IMG/VR virus record: IMGVR_UViG_3300050821_004354
Coordinates: 1-61,042 of that record
Reading direction: 5' to 3' (one strand)
Length of the DNA: 61,042 bases
From: a virus
A program made the position numbers and the translations under genes. Of this stretch, positions 38,208-47,567 are shown in pieces. The stretch's first letter is position 1, and each line of letters begins with the position of its first letter. The notes under the pieces were generated by a model that saw nothing but the letters and a program-made list of their open reading frames with translations, did not search any database and was not told the origin of the DNA.

Positions 38208-39431
38208 ATGGGTTTTTCGAGAGAAGATTTAGAGAAGTATGAAAAGCAACCGCAGAAACAGGTCGACGACAAGTTGAACCCGTTCCGCGGTGCTACCCCC
38301 GCCCGCGCCGCTGACGCTGCCGCAGTAGCAGCCGTCGCCGCAGGCCAAAATGTTGATGCCACTCCGGGAGGCAGCGCTGCAGCGGCAGCCTCGGATCCGT
38401 TGGTCGACGAAGACGCCCCCATCGTTGACGAAGACGGAACACTCGGCGACCAGACCGATTCTGGTGAGGGGACTTCGGACGAAAACGCGGACTCGTCCAC
38501 CGCAGCCGTCGAACTCAGCGACGAAACGGATCCCAACACGGACTTGACTGGAGAGGAGACTGGCGAAGAGGCGCCGGCTGCTCGTCCCGCCCCGAAGAAA
38601 GGCTCCGCTGAGGAACGCATAGTAGAGCTGAATGATCTGCTCGAAGGCACGAAGATATTTGGCAAGCACATGCAGACCCAGCTCAAAGACGCACTCGCTG
38701 AGCTGGAGCGGTTGAAGGGTGGTGGTACTCCCACTGCCGCACAGACTACCGCAGCTGCTGCTCCTCCTGTTGTTGAAGACGAACCTATGCCGGACATGTC
38801 CGACGAGGACGTCGCCTTTGATAACGACAAGTATCGGGCCAAGCTGCAGAAGTGGACGAAGAACCAGATCGCAATCGGCACACGACAGGCCGTGCGCGAG
38901 ATCACTGGAGCTGACGAGGCGACTAAGCGTCGCGCCACCGTTGAAAAAAGAATCGAAGAGTTTGCGAAGACTCACAAAGACTATACGGCGGTCGTCACCA
39001 ACAACCCGGTCCTAGCTGCGAACCAGCTGTGCCCGGACGCAGGCATCGCTGTCGCTCAGTCGGAGCACGTCGCCCGGTTGCTGTACGAGTTTGGGAAGGA
39101 CACTGCGCTTGCGATTCGCACAGCGAAACAGTCCCCGGCCCAGCAGTGCATCACCATCGGGAAGATGATCGCGAAGATTGAGGCAGAGAAGCCGGCGAAC
39201 ACTTCTGGCGGTAAGCAGAACGAAAACGGTTCGAAGCCCAATGCGCAAAATGGGCAAAAGAAGTCCATCACCCAGGCGCCTCCGCCTCCGCGAGCCACAC
39301 CGGCCGGCGGACGTGCACAGGCTCGCGATATCCAAGACCCGACGATGACGGTCGAAGAGTTCGCGCGCCAGCACAGGCAAGGCAAACAGTCAGCCCGCGA
39401 ACAGTCTCGGAAGATGCGCGGACTGAACTAA
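38208..39431 (+). CDS. Capsid scaffolding protein, 407 aa
   Basis: An acidic N-terminal 150 residues (Asp/Glu/Thr-rich), a coiled-coil helix (TQLKDALAELERL), and a basic C-terminal helix-rich tail (GKQSAREQSRKMRG). This composition and the position between portal and major capsid identify a scaffold that is lost on maturation. AGGAG precedes ATG. Confidence 0.82.
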   Translation: MGFSREDLEKYEKQPQKQVDDKLNPFRGATPARAADAAAVAAVAAGQNVDATPGGSAAAAASDPLVDEDAPIVDEDGTLGDQTDSGEGTSDENADSSTAAVELSDETDPNTDLTGEETGEEAPAARPAPKKGSAEERIVELNDLLEGTKIFGKHMQTQLKDALAELERLKGGGTPTAAQTTAAAAPPVVEDEPMPDMSDEDVAFDNDKYRAKLQKWTKNQIAIGTRQAVREITGADEATKRRATVEKRIEEFAKTHKDYTAVVTNNPVLAANQLCPDAGIAVAQSEHVARLLYEFGKDTALAIRTAKQSPAQQCITIGKMIAKIEAEKPANTSGGKQNENGSKPNAQNGQKKSITQAPPPPRATPAGGRAQARDIQDPTMTVEEFARQHRQGKQSAREQSRKMRGLN

Positions 39432-39450
39432 ATAAAATCGGAAAGGAATA

Positions 39451-40734
39451 ATGGCTAACTCACTCATCACTGCTCAATGGGTCGCTCGCAAGGCTCTCGT
39501 CTTGCTGCACGCCAAGAGCAACTTCACGGGTCGCACGAACCGTGACTATCAGAGCTTGCTGCCCGGCCCCATCAACGGGGTCATCTTGGGCCAACAGCTC
39601 TCGATCCGTCTCCCGTTCCAGTACATGCTCCGTACTGGTCCGCAGATGAACGCTCAGAACTCGGTACAGCGCTTCGCCACCCTGTTGGTCAACCAGCAGC
39701 TCGGCGTCGACATCAACTTCACTTCGGTGGAGCGAGCGATGTTGCTGAACAACTTCGAAGAGCAAGTGCTCGAACCTGCGATGGCGCGCCTTGCGGCCGG
39801 CATCGAGAACTTCACCACGGGCCAAGTCAACAACGTGCCGAAGTTCACGGGTGCCTTCAACACCACGGCGACCTACGATCAATTGCTCCAGAACGAGCAG
39901 TATCTGACGGAAGCTCTGGCCCCTGAAGACGACCGTCGCACCTTCACGGCGACCCCGCAAACCTCGCGGTACTTCGTCCGTGACAATAAGGGTCTCTTCA
40001 ACCCCGAGTCCACGGTTTCCGACCAATGGTTGGAAGGCGTGATCGCTGACAAGGCTGCCGGCTACGTCTGCTTCCGTAACACGAAGCTCCCGACGCACGT
40101 CTGCGGTTCGTTCGCCGCCACCTCGAACCCGTCCGTTAACGGCGCGGGCCAATCGAACCCCGGCGCAGGTAACGCCTTCGTTTCAACGTTCACTCTGAAC
40201 GTCACCGGCTTCTCGGCCACTGACGTACTGAACGCTGGCGACGTTATCAGCATCGCGGGCGTCAACGAAGTGGACCCCGAGACCAAGGCATCGCTTGGCC
40301 GTCCGAAGCAGTTCGTTGTGACTGCGACGACCGGCGCGCAGCCGACGTCCATTGCCATTGCCCCCGGCATCATCACTGGCGGTGCGTATCAGAACGTGGA
40401 CAACGTCCCCGCCTCTGGCGCGCTGATCAGCGTGTTCGGTGTCGCAGGTGCGGCTTCGGCCTCGCCTCTCTTGGCCCTCAACGGTGCACTGATCAAGCAG
40501 TCGCTTGGTTGGTACCGTGACGCGATTGTGTTTGCGAACCCGCCGATGCTCGACCTCAGCCCCCTCGTCAAGATGACGGCTGCGGAAGCGTTCGAAGGGT
40601 ACAACATCCGCTTCGCGCAACAGTGGGATCCGTCTAACGACGTGCTCCCGGCTCGTCTCGACTCGATTGTCGGCGCCGTGCTCGCTTACCCCGAGCTGGC
40701 TGTGCGGAACATCGAAGTCGCGTCGGCTGCCTAA
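39451..40734 (+). CDS. Major capsid protein, P22-coat type, 427 aa
   Basis: The N-terminus ANSLITAQWVARKAL, FTGRTNRDYQ, and LSIRLPFQYM follow the P22 coat family pattern; the P22 coat has 430 residues. Codon use is noticeably more T-rich in third positions than in neighbouring genes, as expected for a very highly expressed gene. GGAAAGGA before ATG is a strong ribosome site. Confidence 0.88.
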   Translation: MANSLITAQWVARKALVLLHAKSNFTGRTNRDYQSLLPGPINGVILGQQLSIRLPFQYMLRTGPQMNAQNSVQRFATLLVNQQLGVDINFTSVERAMLLNNFEEQVLEPAMARLAAGIENFTTGQVNNVPKFTGAFNTTATYDQLLQNEQYLTEALAPEDDRRTFTATPQTSRYFVRDNKGLFNPESTVSDQWLEGVIADKAAGYVCFRNTKLPTHVCGSFAATSNPSVNGAGQSNPGAGNAFVSTFTLNVTGFSATDVLNAGDVISIAGVNEVDPETKASLGRPKQFVVTATTGAQPTSIAIAPGIITGGAYQNVDNVPASGALISVFGVAGAASASPLLALNGALIKQSLGWYRDAIVFANPPMLDLSPLVKMTAAEAFEGYNIRFAQQWDPSNDVLPARLDSIVGAVLAYPELAVRNIEVASAA

Positions 40735-40755
40735 CCCTAACTGAAGGAAAACCAA

Positions 40756-41175
40756 ATGGCTAACATTCAAGTTGGATATGGGCACGGCGACGTTGTTGGC
40801 GTTCCGTTCGATTTCTACGCTGGTGCGACCCTGGTGACAGGTTCGACGATCACGATGCAGACCGGAGTCCTGGTGATTAACCCCACCGGTACCCTGGCGA
40901 CGCTGGTGGTCAACCTCCCGTTGAATCCCGTGGACGGCGCTGACGCCTCGATCACCTCGACTCAGGTCATCACTGGCCTGACCGTGAACGCGAACACTGG
41001 CGACTTAATTGCCAACGGTGTCCTCGGCGCGGTAACCACCCTCACCCCGACGGCTAACCCCGGATCAGGTGCGGTCACTGGCTTGGCGACGGTGCGATAC
41101 AAGTACACCCTGAACGGCTTCCAGCCGGCCTCGGGAGCGGCTGTGAATCCGCGTACCTGGATCCGCGTGGGATAA
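40756..41175 (+). CDS. Capsid decoration-type protein, 139 aa
   Basis: AAGGA before ATG 40756. Gly/Thr/Val-rich beta protein directly after the coat gene, with tandem IT..TVNANTGDLIANGVLG-like strands. Decoration or head-stabilising role inferred from position. Confidence 0.6.
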   Translation: MANIQVGYGHGDVVGVPFDFYAGATLVTGSTITMQTGVLVINPTGTLATLVVNLPLNPVDGADASITSTQVITGLTVNANTGDLIANGVLGAVTTLTPTANPGSGAVTGLATVRYKYTLNGFQPASGAAVNPRTWIRVG

Positions 41176-41284
41176 TAAAAAATAGCGCCGCTGCCCTCAC
41201 CCAGTAGGCGCGAAATGGTGGACGTCCACCAACTTAAGTAGACGTGACAGCCGGAGAGACGGCATCTAATTTCAGAGAGGCGAT
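41176..41284 (+). other. Structured intercistronic spacer
   Basis: Three hairpins: GCGCC/GGCGC (41185-41211), the perfect palindrome GGTGGACGTCCACC (41217-41230), and GCCG/CGGC (41250-41263). AGAGG follows for the next gene. No terminator-like T tract after a stem. Confidence 0.5.
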
Positions 41285-41719
41285 GTGACTCAGACCAACC
41301 AGCAGATCATCACCGAATCTTTCCAGATTCTTGGCGTCGTACGCGAGGGGCGCGCTCCTACGCCCACGCAGTCCGCCAACGGGATGACGATCATGAACGA
41401 CAACCTCCTCACCAACATGCGTGACGGTTGGAGTAATCTGGGCTGGTACCCGCAGACGATTGCGCAGCTGAACAGCGTGTCACCTCTCAAAGACGAAGAC
41501 ATTGCAGACGTCAAGTACATCTTGGCGGCGTGGCTCTCAGTGCGGTACGGTGTAACGATACCGCCGCCGGAGAGCCCCGACGATGAATTTTCATTGGGCG
41601 GCCTGATCAGGAGCGCCTTCCGGCGCCTGACCAAGCGCTACCTCAAGTACACCGAGTGCGATCTCGGCGAACTCTCGCGCCCGCAAGGCGGCCCGTGGGG
41701 CGGCCCGAACTGGTTGTAG
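41285..41719 (+). CDS. P22 gp4-like head-tail adaptor, 144 aa
   Basis: The GTG-started protein matches the gp4 tail accessory family: an N-terminal helix (IITESFQILGVVREG), MNDNLLTNMRDGW, and LAAWLSVRYGV. It would sit below the portal and close the head. Confidence 0.75.
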   Translation: MTQTNQQIITESFQILGVVREGRAPTPTQSANGMTIMNDNLLTNMRDGWSNLGWYPQTIAQLNSVSPLKDEDIADVKYILAAWLSVRYGVTIPPPESPDDEFSLGGLIRSAFRRLTKRYLKYTECDLGELSRPQGGPWGGPNWL

Positions 41720-41722
41720 CGG

Positions 41723-43267
41723 ATGCGCACGCAGACGCGAACGATCCCGCTCCCCCTCGCTTCGTATCAGCTGGCCGACCTACGCGCCGGCTCGAAGCGG
41801 CTGATCGGATGCTACCCGGAGCCAGCGCCGCAGACGCAGCCTGACGACACTAAGTCGCAGCAGCCGGCGTGCCTGCGTCGCTGGCCGGGGATCACGACCT
41901 TCACCCCCAGCGGTTTCGCTAACCCGATCCGCGGGCTGTGGGAGATGGCCGGCGTCGTCTACGCGGTGATCGGGTTCGATCTATATACGGTGAACAGCGC
42001 GGGCACCTTTACGATTGTGTCCAGCTCGCTGCCTGGCAGCATCACCGGTAATGGCTTCGTGCGGATGACGGACAACGGCGCGTGCCTGGTTGTCTTGGTA
42101 CCGGGCACCGACCTCTGCTTCACGCTCTCTGGCACGCCGGGAGCGCAAACCTTCGCGCAGCTCTCGTCCTCGTTCTTCTTCAACCTGGGCGGCGCGATAG
42201 ATTGCTGGTACGTTGACACGTTCATCGTGTTCCTCGCGAACAACAACGGCGGCAACGGTTCGTATACATTCTTCAACGACGACGGTCGGCAGGTGTCGGG
42301 CACAGGACAGATCACCTTCACGACCGCCGCATCGTTCTCTAGACAGTTTGGTACCGACCCATTCTTCGGGATGTGTGTCGATCACCGCGAGCTGCTGATG
42401 TTCGGGTCACGCTCGTCAGAGGGCTTCGTGAACACGGGTAACCCGACAGGGTCGCCCTTCAGCACCGCCTCTGATACCTACATGCCATACGGAGTGCACC
42501 CACAGTGCCCCTTCAGCATCGCGCTCCAGGACAACTCGGTGCTCTGGGTCTGCAACGACCTCACCGTCCGGCGCCGCGATGGGCAGACGCCGACCAGGAT
42601 ATCCACGGCGAGCGTTGAGGCGATACTGCTCGAAGCGAACAAGCAGGGGAACCTGACCGGCATGTACGCGCTATCGTCGCCTGCTGGTGGCCCGACATGG
42701 AACGGGCACCCGTTCTACATCTTGACGATCCCGCTCGCGCAGCGCACGATTGGCTATGACTGCGTCACACAGCAGTGGTTCGACCTCGTGTCGGTGCTCA
42801 ACGGTCAGGAGGTTCAGTACCGGGCGCTCTCGTATCTGAATGCGTTCGGTAAGCAGCTGATCGGCGACTCTGAGAGTGGCACTATCGGGTTCCTGGACGA
42901 CACCGTCCAAACTGAATTTGGAAATGCGAACGCGCCAGTTGTGTGCGCGTTCACGACACAGCCGCTCTACGATGGGAACAATCGCCAGATCGTGCGCCGC
43001 GTCGAGGCGGTGGTGACAGCTGGCGCCGGACCGACGCCTGGCGTCGCGCCGCGCATTAGCCTTCTGCTCTCGGACAATTGGGGCGAGACCTTCGATGTGT
43101 CTGGCGACGACTCGCAGACGCTCGGGGTGCCAGGCGACACAGATAACCGCGCGATCTGGTGGAACCTCGGCCAGCACTATAGCCTGGTGATGCAGTTCCG
43201 GGTGACGGACGCGTCGCCGACCTTCGCGGTCGACATCCAGGCGGAAGTCGAACGCTGCAAGTGGTAG
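41723..43267 (+). CDS. P22 gp10-like tail/neck stabilising protein, 514 aa
   Basis: P22 gp10 is 472 aa and folds as beta propeller. Here repeated blade-like elements (GLWEMAGVVYAVIG, LVVLVPGTDLCF, VWVCNDLTVRR) and a C-terminal strand-rich part (RISLLLSDNWGETFD) fit this family. It follows the gp4-like gene as in P22. Plugs packaged DNA. Confidence 0.75.
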   Translation: MRTQTRTIPLPLASYQLADLRAGSKRLIGCYPEPAPQTQPDDTKSQQPACLRRWPGITTFTPSGFANPIRGLWEMAGVVYAVIGFDLYTVNSAGTFTIVSSSLPGSITGNGFVRMTDNGACLVVLVPGTDLCFTLSGTPGAQTFAQLSSSFFFNLGGAIDCWYVDTFIVFLANNNGGNGSYTFFNDDGRQVSGTGQITFTTAASFSRQFGTDPFFGMCVDHRELLMFGSRSSEGFVNTGNPTGSPFSTASDTYMPYGVHPQCPFSIALQDNSVLWVCNDLTVRRRDGQTPTRISTASVEAILLEANKQGNLTGMYALSSPAGGPTWNGHPFYILTIPLAQRTIGYDCVTQQWFDLVSVLNGQEVQYRALSYLNAFGKQLIGDSESGTIGFLDDTVQTEFGNANAPVVCAFTTQPLYDGNNRQIVRRVEAVVTAGAGPTPGVAPRISLLLSDNWGETFDVSGDDSQTLGVPGDTDNRAIWWNLGQHYSLVMQFRVTDASPTFAVDIQAEVERCKW

Positions 43268-43268
43268 C

Positions 43269-43922
43269 ATGACGGCGCTTATCTCGAAGCCGGGTATCAC
43301 GAGCGCTAGCACGCTCTCGATACCGAAGGACTGGGACAAGACCTGGTTCCGAAACTTCATCCAGAACCTGCTGAAGGGTGCGGATGTTCGGAACGCTATA
43401 GGCGTCAACGGGATAACGATCAGCGGCAACATCGCCAGCCCGTACGCTACCATTGGGATCAGCGGGCCGGCTACGATACCTGGCCTGATCACATTCTCCG
43501 GCGGCATCAACGTCACGCCGGTGGCGAACACGTTCTATCAGACCGGCAGCTTCACCGCGACAGTTACCGGGTGCACGACGACGGTGACAGGCACCGCGTT
43601 CTATGTGATTATAGGCGGCATATGTTTTATATCTTTAGCGCCCGGCGCTAACATCACAGGTACCTCGAACTCGACCTCGATGACCGTGACCGGGCTGCCA
43701 GCCGTATGCCAGCCGGCTACTCAGTTCCCGGCCGTGCCGTGCACGGTGGAGGACAACACTGCGTTCGGCACGGCATACGCGGAGCTTTCGCCCGGCAGCG
43801 GGACGATCACATTCTTTCGTCAGATAGTGTCCGGCACGGTTGTGAATTTGACTTCCACTGGATTCACCGCGTCAGGGACGAAGGGTCTTGACGGCACAGT
43901 TCTAATCTACCCACTAAAATGA
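43269..43922 (+). CDS. Virion/tail-associated hypothetical protein, 217 aa
   Basis: ATG 43269 follows the previous stop by one base. N-terminal helix (WDKTWFRNFIQNLLKG), then Thr/Gly/Ser-rich beta repeats. The N-terminal element is seen in phage fibre or fibre-adaptor proteins. No family assigned. Confidence 0.6.
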   Translation: MTALISKPGITSASTLSIPKDWDKTWFRNFIQNLLKGADVRNAIGVNGITISGNIASPYATIGISGPATIPGLITFSGGINVTPVANTFYQTGSFTATVTGCTTTVTGTAFYVIIGGICFISLAPGANITGTSNSTSMTVTGLPAVCQPATQFPAVPCTVEDNTAFGTAYAELSPGSGTITFFRQIVSGTVVNLTSTGFTASGTKGLDGTVLIYPLK

Positions 43923-44251
43923 GTATATTGAGCTGGAAGCTATCAGTCGTACCCGCACAGACGCCTGAGTATTGGCTGCTGTTCGTGGACGGAAACGCGT
44001 GCACAGCTCTTCGGGGTCAGGCACCATACGTCGGCCCAGGAGCGTACAGCGTGGATCTGACGCAGCTCGATCAGCTACCGACCGACGGCGCCGCGCACAG
44101 CTACAGCGTTGCGCTTGTTGGTCAAGGATCCTGCGGACCACAGTCCGCATCAGTTTCAATCACTCTGCCGCTCGCAGCCGTCTCGGCTGTTAGCGAGCAG
44201 CAAACTCCGCCGGCTGTGTGGCCGTCGGCCGACAACGTTGTTTCAAGTTAG
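43919..44251 (+). CDS. Fn3-like hypothetical protein, 110 aa
   Basis: ATGA overlap. A beta-sandwich look similar to fibronectin III (YWLLFVDGNAC, GAYSVDLTQL, HSYSVALVG). Likely virion surface; tentative. Confidence 0.5.
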   Translation: MSILSWKLSVVPAQTPEYWLLFVDGNACTALRGQAPYVGPGAYSVDLTQLDQLPTDGAAHSYSVALVGQGSCGPQSASVSITLPLAAVSAVSEQQTPPAVWPSADNVVSS

Positions 44252-44260
44252 AGGTGAGCT

Positions 44261-44524
44261 ATGACGACTGTAGAGCAAGACCCGGGCGCCGCGCTAGCGC
44301 AGCAGATCCTAGACGCCATCAAGGACCACCCCAACGCAGAGGTGCGTGTGAACCCGAACGTATTCTCAGCTATCCCGCCGAACATCGCTAGCAACCTGCT
44401 CGAATTTTTGCGGCGCGTGGAGTCGAAGGGTATGGAGGCGGTAGCGTGGGTGGAGTGTTACCAGTTCGTGCAGCAGCACGTCCCGCAGCAGGGCGTCCCG
44501 TTTGGCGGCCTGCCACCGAAATGA
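44261..44524 (+). CDS. Hypothetical protein, 87 aa
   Basis: GAGGTG before ATG 44261. Helical first half (ALAQQILDAIKDHPN), Pro/Gln-rich end. No family recognised; immediately before the lysis genes. Confidence 0.55.
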   Translation: MTTVEQDPGAALAQQILDAIKDHPNAEVRVNPNVFSAIPPNIASNLLEFLRRVESKGMEAVAWVECYQFVQQHVPQQGVPFGGLPPK

Positions 44525-44525
44525 G

Positions 44526-44810
44526 ATGAGTATGCTCAAGTGGACGATGGAATCTGTCTGGGCGGCCGTCGCGGTGGTGATCACCGCGGGCGGCGGCGTC
44601 TTCACGACCGTATATCACTCTGGTCAGACAACCCAACAGATTACCGACCTGCAAGCTAAGAACGCAGCCATAGAGGCGCACGTCTCGAAGCATGACGACC
44701 AGCTGGACTCAATCAAGCAGCAGAACGCAGCGATGCAGCAGTCGCTGGACGATATCAAAGATACTGTGCACGACATCCAGTCGCAGGTGAGAAATGGCAA
44801 TCACAGATGA
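44526..44810 (+). CDS. Membrane-anchored coiled-coil protein, inner-spanin-like
   Basis: A 94-aa protein with one TM segment near residues 10-32 (VWAAVAVVITAGGGVF) and a coiled coil to the end (ITDLQAKNAAIEAHVSKHD, MQQSLDDIKDTVHDIQ). It overlaps the lysozyme gene start. TM plus periplasmic coiled coil fits an inner-membrane spanin or a lysis accessory protein; no outer lipoprotein partner was found next to it. Confidence 0.55.
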   Translation: MSMLKWTMESVWAAVAVVITAGGGVFTTVYHSGQTTQQITDLQAKNAAIEAHVSKHDDQLDSIKQQNAAMQQSLDDIKDTVHDIQSQVRNGNHR

Positions 44811-45300
44811 GACGATTCTGGATCCGTCTATTGATCGACGGCTCGCTGTTGATCTCGACGCTGCTGAAGATGATGTGCTGACGGCGTATCCCGACACTCT
44901 CGGGAACTGGACCTGCGGGCGCGGGCACCTGATGCCACGCGCCGCCCCGGGCCGCTCGTGGGAGGGCTTCAGCGTAGTACAGTCGACCAGCGACAGGTGG
45001 TTCAACACTGACATCATGACGGCGATGGCGCTCGCTAAGAAGTGGCCGGAGTTTCCGAAGTGCGATACCGACTGCCGCCGGAACGCGCTCACTGAGATCG
45101 CGTTCAACATGAGCGGCCGGTGGGGAACCTTCGTGCACGCACGCGCCGCCATCGAGGCGCAGGACTGGCAGAAGGTCCACGACGAGCTACTGAACAGCGA
45201 GTGGGCGAGGCAGGTGCAGCCACACGGGCTGGACAAGCCTGGCCGCGCTACGCGCATCGCAAACTATTTTCTGAGTGGGGAGTATCCTAATGGGGCTTGA
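44794..45300 (+). CDS. Endolysin, T4-type lysozyme (GH24)
   Basis: A 168-aa muramidase with the T4 lysozyme catalytic spacing E-x8-D-x5-T: Glu in DAAED, Asp in YPDTL, Thr in NWTCG. RRNALTEIAFNM and WGTFVHA match the C-terminal lobe. No signal peptide, so it needs a holin for release. Confidence 0.88.
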   Translation: MAITDETILDPSIDRRLAVDLDAAEDDVLTAYPDTLGNWTCGRGHLMPRAAPGRSWEGFSVVQSTSDRWFNTDIMTAMALAKKWPEFPKCDTDCRRNALTEIAFNMSGRWGTFVHARAAIEAQDWQKVHDELLNSEWARQVQPHGLDKPGRATRIANYFLSGEYPNGA

Positions 45301-45697
45301 TCTTACCGGCATCGGCTCAGTCGCCGACCTCCTGAAGGTCGGTGTCGAAAAAATCTGGCCTAACCCGACAGAGGCTGCGGCGGCGAAGGTTGCGATCCTT
45401 AACGCGCAGCAGGCCGGCGCGCTGAAAGAGTTGGACGATCAGTTCCAGACCAACATAGAGCAGATCAAGGCGAACGCTATCGCAGAGGCGAAGCCGGGGC
45501 TGAGCTTCCGAGACGGCGCCGGCTGGGTCTGCGTCGCTGGGTTCGCTATCGCTACGATGAAGTCACCTATCGAGTGGGGCTGCTCGCTATTTGGTCATCC
45601 CGTCACGTTACCGTCTGTCGACACCGGCACGAGCACGACGATGCTCTTCGCGTTGCTAGGTCTCGGCGGCATGCACGTCTACCAGACGCAGAAGTAG
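45290..45697 (+). CDS. GTA-type holin, 135 aa
   Basis: I chose ATG 45290 (GGGAG upstream). The N-terminal amphipathic IGSVADLLKVGVEKIWPNP and the C-terminal hydrophobic pair (WVCVAGFAIATMK..., STTMLFALLGLGGMHVY) match the 3TM holin family found in gene-transfer agents and phages. Its overlap with the lysozyme gene supports the lysis role. Confidence 0.7.
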   Translation: MGLDLTGIGSVADLLKVGVEKIWPNPTEAAAAKVAILNAQQAGALKELDDQFQTNIEQIKANAIAEAKPGLSFRDGAGWVCVAGFAIATMKSPIEWGCSLFGHPVTLPSVDTGTSTTMLFALLGLGGMHVYQTQK

Positions 45698-45704
45698 TAG
45701 CTAG

Positions 45705-47567
45705 GTGGCCGGACCCGCTCCCAGCCCCGTCACGGGCACATCAGCGGTAGTCGCAAAGCCAGGCGCAGCGAACTCGCCGGCCAACTCTCCTGCGTTCCTG
45801 AACGCGGAGCGGACGACATACAACGACCTGAACTCAGGTAACTATGCTGGCGCGTGGAACACCGCGCTAGGCACCTCGTCGATGTTCGGGACCGGCATGA
45901 GCGCGACGACGAAGGATCCGCTGCTGCAGGCGCTGGAGACGAGCCAGGGCCTGCAGTCGTTCGATCCGACGAAGAAATGGGACCAGTCCTCGCTCGACGC
46001 GTACTACTCTGCCTTCAACGGCACGCAGGCGTACCACGGGAACAATACCGGCACCAACGGCTTCCTCGGCAAGAACCCGTACGGTGTCTGGGGCGACGCG
46101 AACGCGATCACTAGCGGCGCAGATCAGAAAGCAAACATCGCGCAAGAGGGTCTGACGCCTGACGTCGCACGCTTCGCTGGCGCGAGGCCGGCCCCCACCT
46201 TCATGCAGAAGTGGGGTAAACCGACGCTTGAGATTGGCGCGATGGTGGCGGCGGGGCTGCTCGCGCCCGAGGCTATCGGAGCAATCAGCGGTGGCCTCGA
46301 CACTGCACTTACATCTAGCGTCGGCGCATCGCTCGGCGGCGGAGCGTTCCTCGGGAGCGCGGCCGGCGGTATCGCAGAGGGCGGGCTAGCCGGCGCGCTC
46401 TATGGCGCTGGCACAGGCGCAGCGCTCGGCGCCATCAACGGCAACGCCGGCAAGGGTGCTGAGTTTGGCGCTATCGGTGGTGGCGTGATGGGTGGGGTCG
46501 GCGCGGCCGGCGACTATCTTGGGACTCCTGGCTTCGTGAACAACGCGGTCGGGACAGTCGGATCTAATCTCGCAAAGAACGCTGCCAATGGCGGCGGTGG
46601 CGGCGGCACGTACGGTGTGCCGGGCGCAGGTGTACAGGGGAACAACGGCAACATGGCAAGCACAGACTCAACTCTCGCTGGAACAATTACGGGCGCGCTG
46701 CCCGGCGTGCTCCAGGCGGGAGCGACCGGCGGCGCGGCGATGGCTGGCGCTAACGCTCAGGTGGGCGCGGACAAGAACGCTATCACCACACAGCAGAACA
46801 CGCTCGGCAACATCAGCAATATCTGGCAGCCACAGCAATCGCTCGGCGTCGGCGCCGATACATCTCTCGGCACCGCGCTCGGTACGAACGGCAAGCCGGC
46901 CGACTACTCTGGCTTCGAGAACATGCCCGGCTACCAGTTCGCTGTCCAGCAGGGGACGCAGGCGATACAGCGGCAGGCTGCGGCGATGGGTAGCGCCTAC
47001 ACTCCGAACACTGCGTCGGCGGTTGGTCAGTACGTGACCGGCACCGCGATGCAGGACTACAACACATACATCCAGCAGCTGATGGGTGCGGCCGGGCTCG
47101 GCTCAACCGCAAACACCGGCCTCGCGAACGCGAACATGCAGACCGGCGCGAACATCAGCACGCTGCAACAGAACATTGGGCAGGCGCAGGCTGGCGGCTA
47201 CAAGGGTGTAGGGAGCGCGGCCGGCGGGCTCTTCTCTCCGAACGGCGCCGGATCTAGCCTGATCGGCGCCGCCGGACGCTACCTCAACAGTGGTGGCGGC
47301 GGTGGCGGTGGCGGTGGCGGCGGCGGCGGCGGCGGGTACGGTGGCGGTGGCGCTGTCTATGGCGCGCCAGGCGACGTCAGCGGCGGGGTGGATCCGTCGA
47401 CTGGTATCCCCTACGATATCCAGGCGCCCGGCTACGGCGGCGCGCCGCCGGCAGACTGGACTAGCGGTGTCGGTAGCACTCCCTTTGTTGGCGGTACCGA
47501 CTTTGGTGGCGGCACCGACTACGGTAGCGGCGACCTCAACTTCCTCGGCGACCTAGGTGGACCATAA
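45705..47567 (+). CDS. DNA ejection/internal virion protein with poly-Gly run, 620 aa
   Basis: GTG start. Gly/Ala-rich middle with membrane-active-like stretches (GAMVAAGLLAPEAIGAISGGL, AGALYGAGTGAALGAI in segments). The segment near residues 410-460 (GYQFAVQQGTQAIQRQAAAMG, in part; QYVTGTAMQDYNTY) is shared with phage DNA transfer proteins of the P22 gp7/gp20 class. A run of about 15 Gly follows near residue 530. Probably ejected to form the DNA channel. Confidence 0.75.
   Translation: MAGPAPSPVTGTSAVVAKPGAANSPANSPAFLNAERTTYNDLNSGNYAGAWNTALGTSSMFGTGMSATTKDPLLQALETSQGLQSFDPTKKWDQSSLDAYYSAFNGTQAYHGNNTGTNGFLGKNPYGVWGDANAITSGADQKANIAQEGLTPDVARFAGARPAPTFMQKWGKPTLEIGAMVAAGLLAPEAIGAISGGLDTALTSSVGASLGGGAFLGSAAGGIAEGGLAGALYGAGTGAALGAINGNAGKGAEFGAIGGGVMGGVGAAGDYLGTPGFVNNAVGTVGSNLAKNAANGGGGGGTYGVPGAGVQGNNGNMASTDSTLAGTITGALPGVLQAGATGGAAMAGANAQVGADKNAITTQQNTLGNISNIWQPQQSLGVGADTSLGTALGTNGKPADYSGFENMPGYQFAVQQGTQAIQRQAAAMGSAYTPNTASAVGQYVTGTAMQDYNTYIQQLMGAAGLGSTANTGLANANMQTGANISTLQQNIGQAQAGGYKGVGSAAGGLFSPNGAGSSLIGAAGRYLNSGGGGGGGGGGGGGGGYGGGGAVYGAPGDVSGGVDPSTGIPYDIQAPGYGGAPPADWTSGVGSTPFVGGTDFGGGTDYGSGDLNFLGDLGGP

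Noticed and set aside
35414-38938. Long minus-strand frames (453 and 418 aa) opposite portal and scaffold
   Set aside because: They mirror GC-rich codons of strongly supported virion genes and have no recognisable domain or ribosome site.
42671-43531. 286-aa minus-strand frame
   Set aside because: Shadow of the gp10-like gene; repetitive Arg/Val/His composition.
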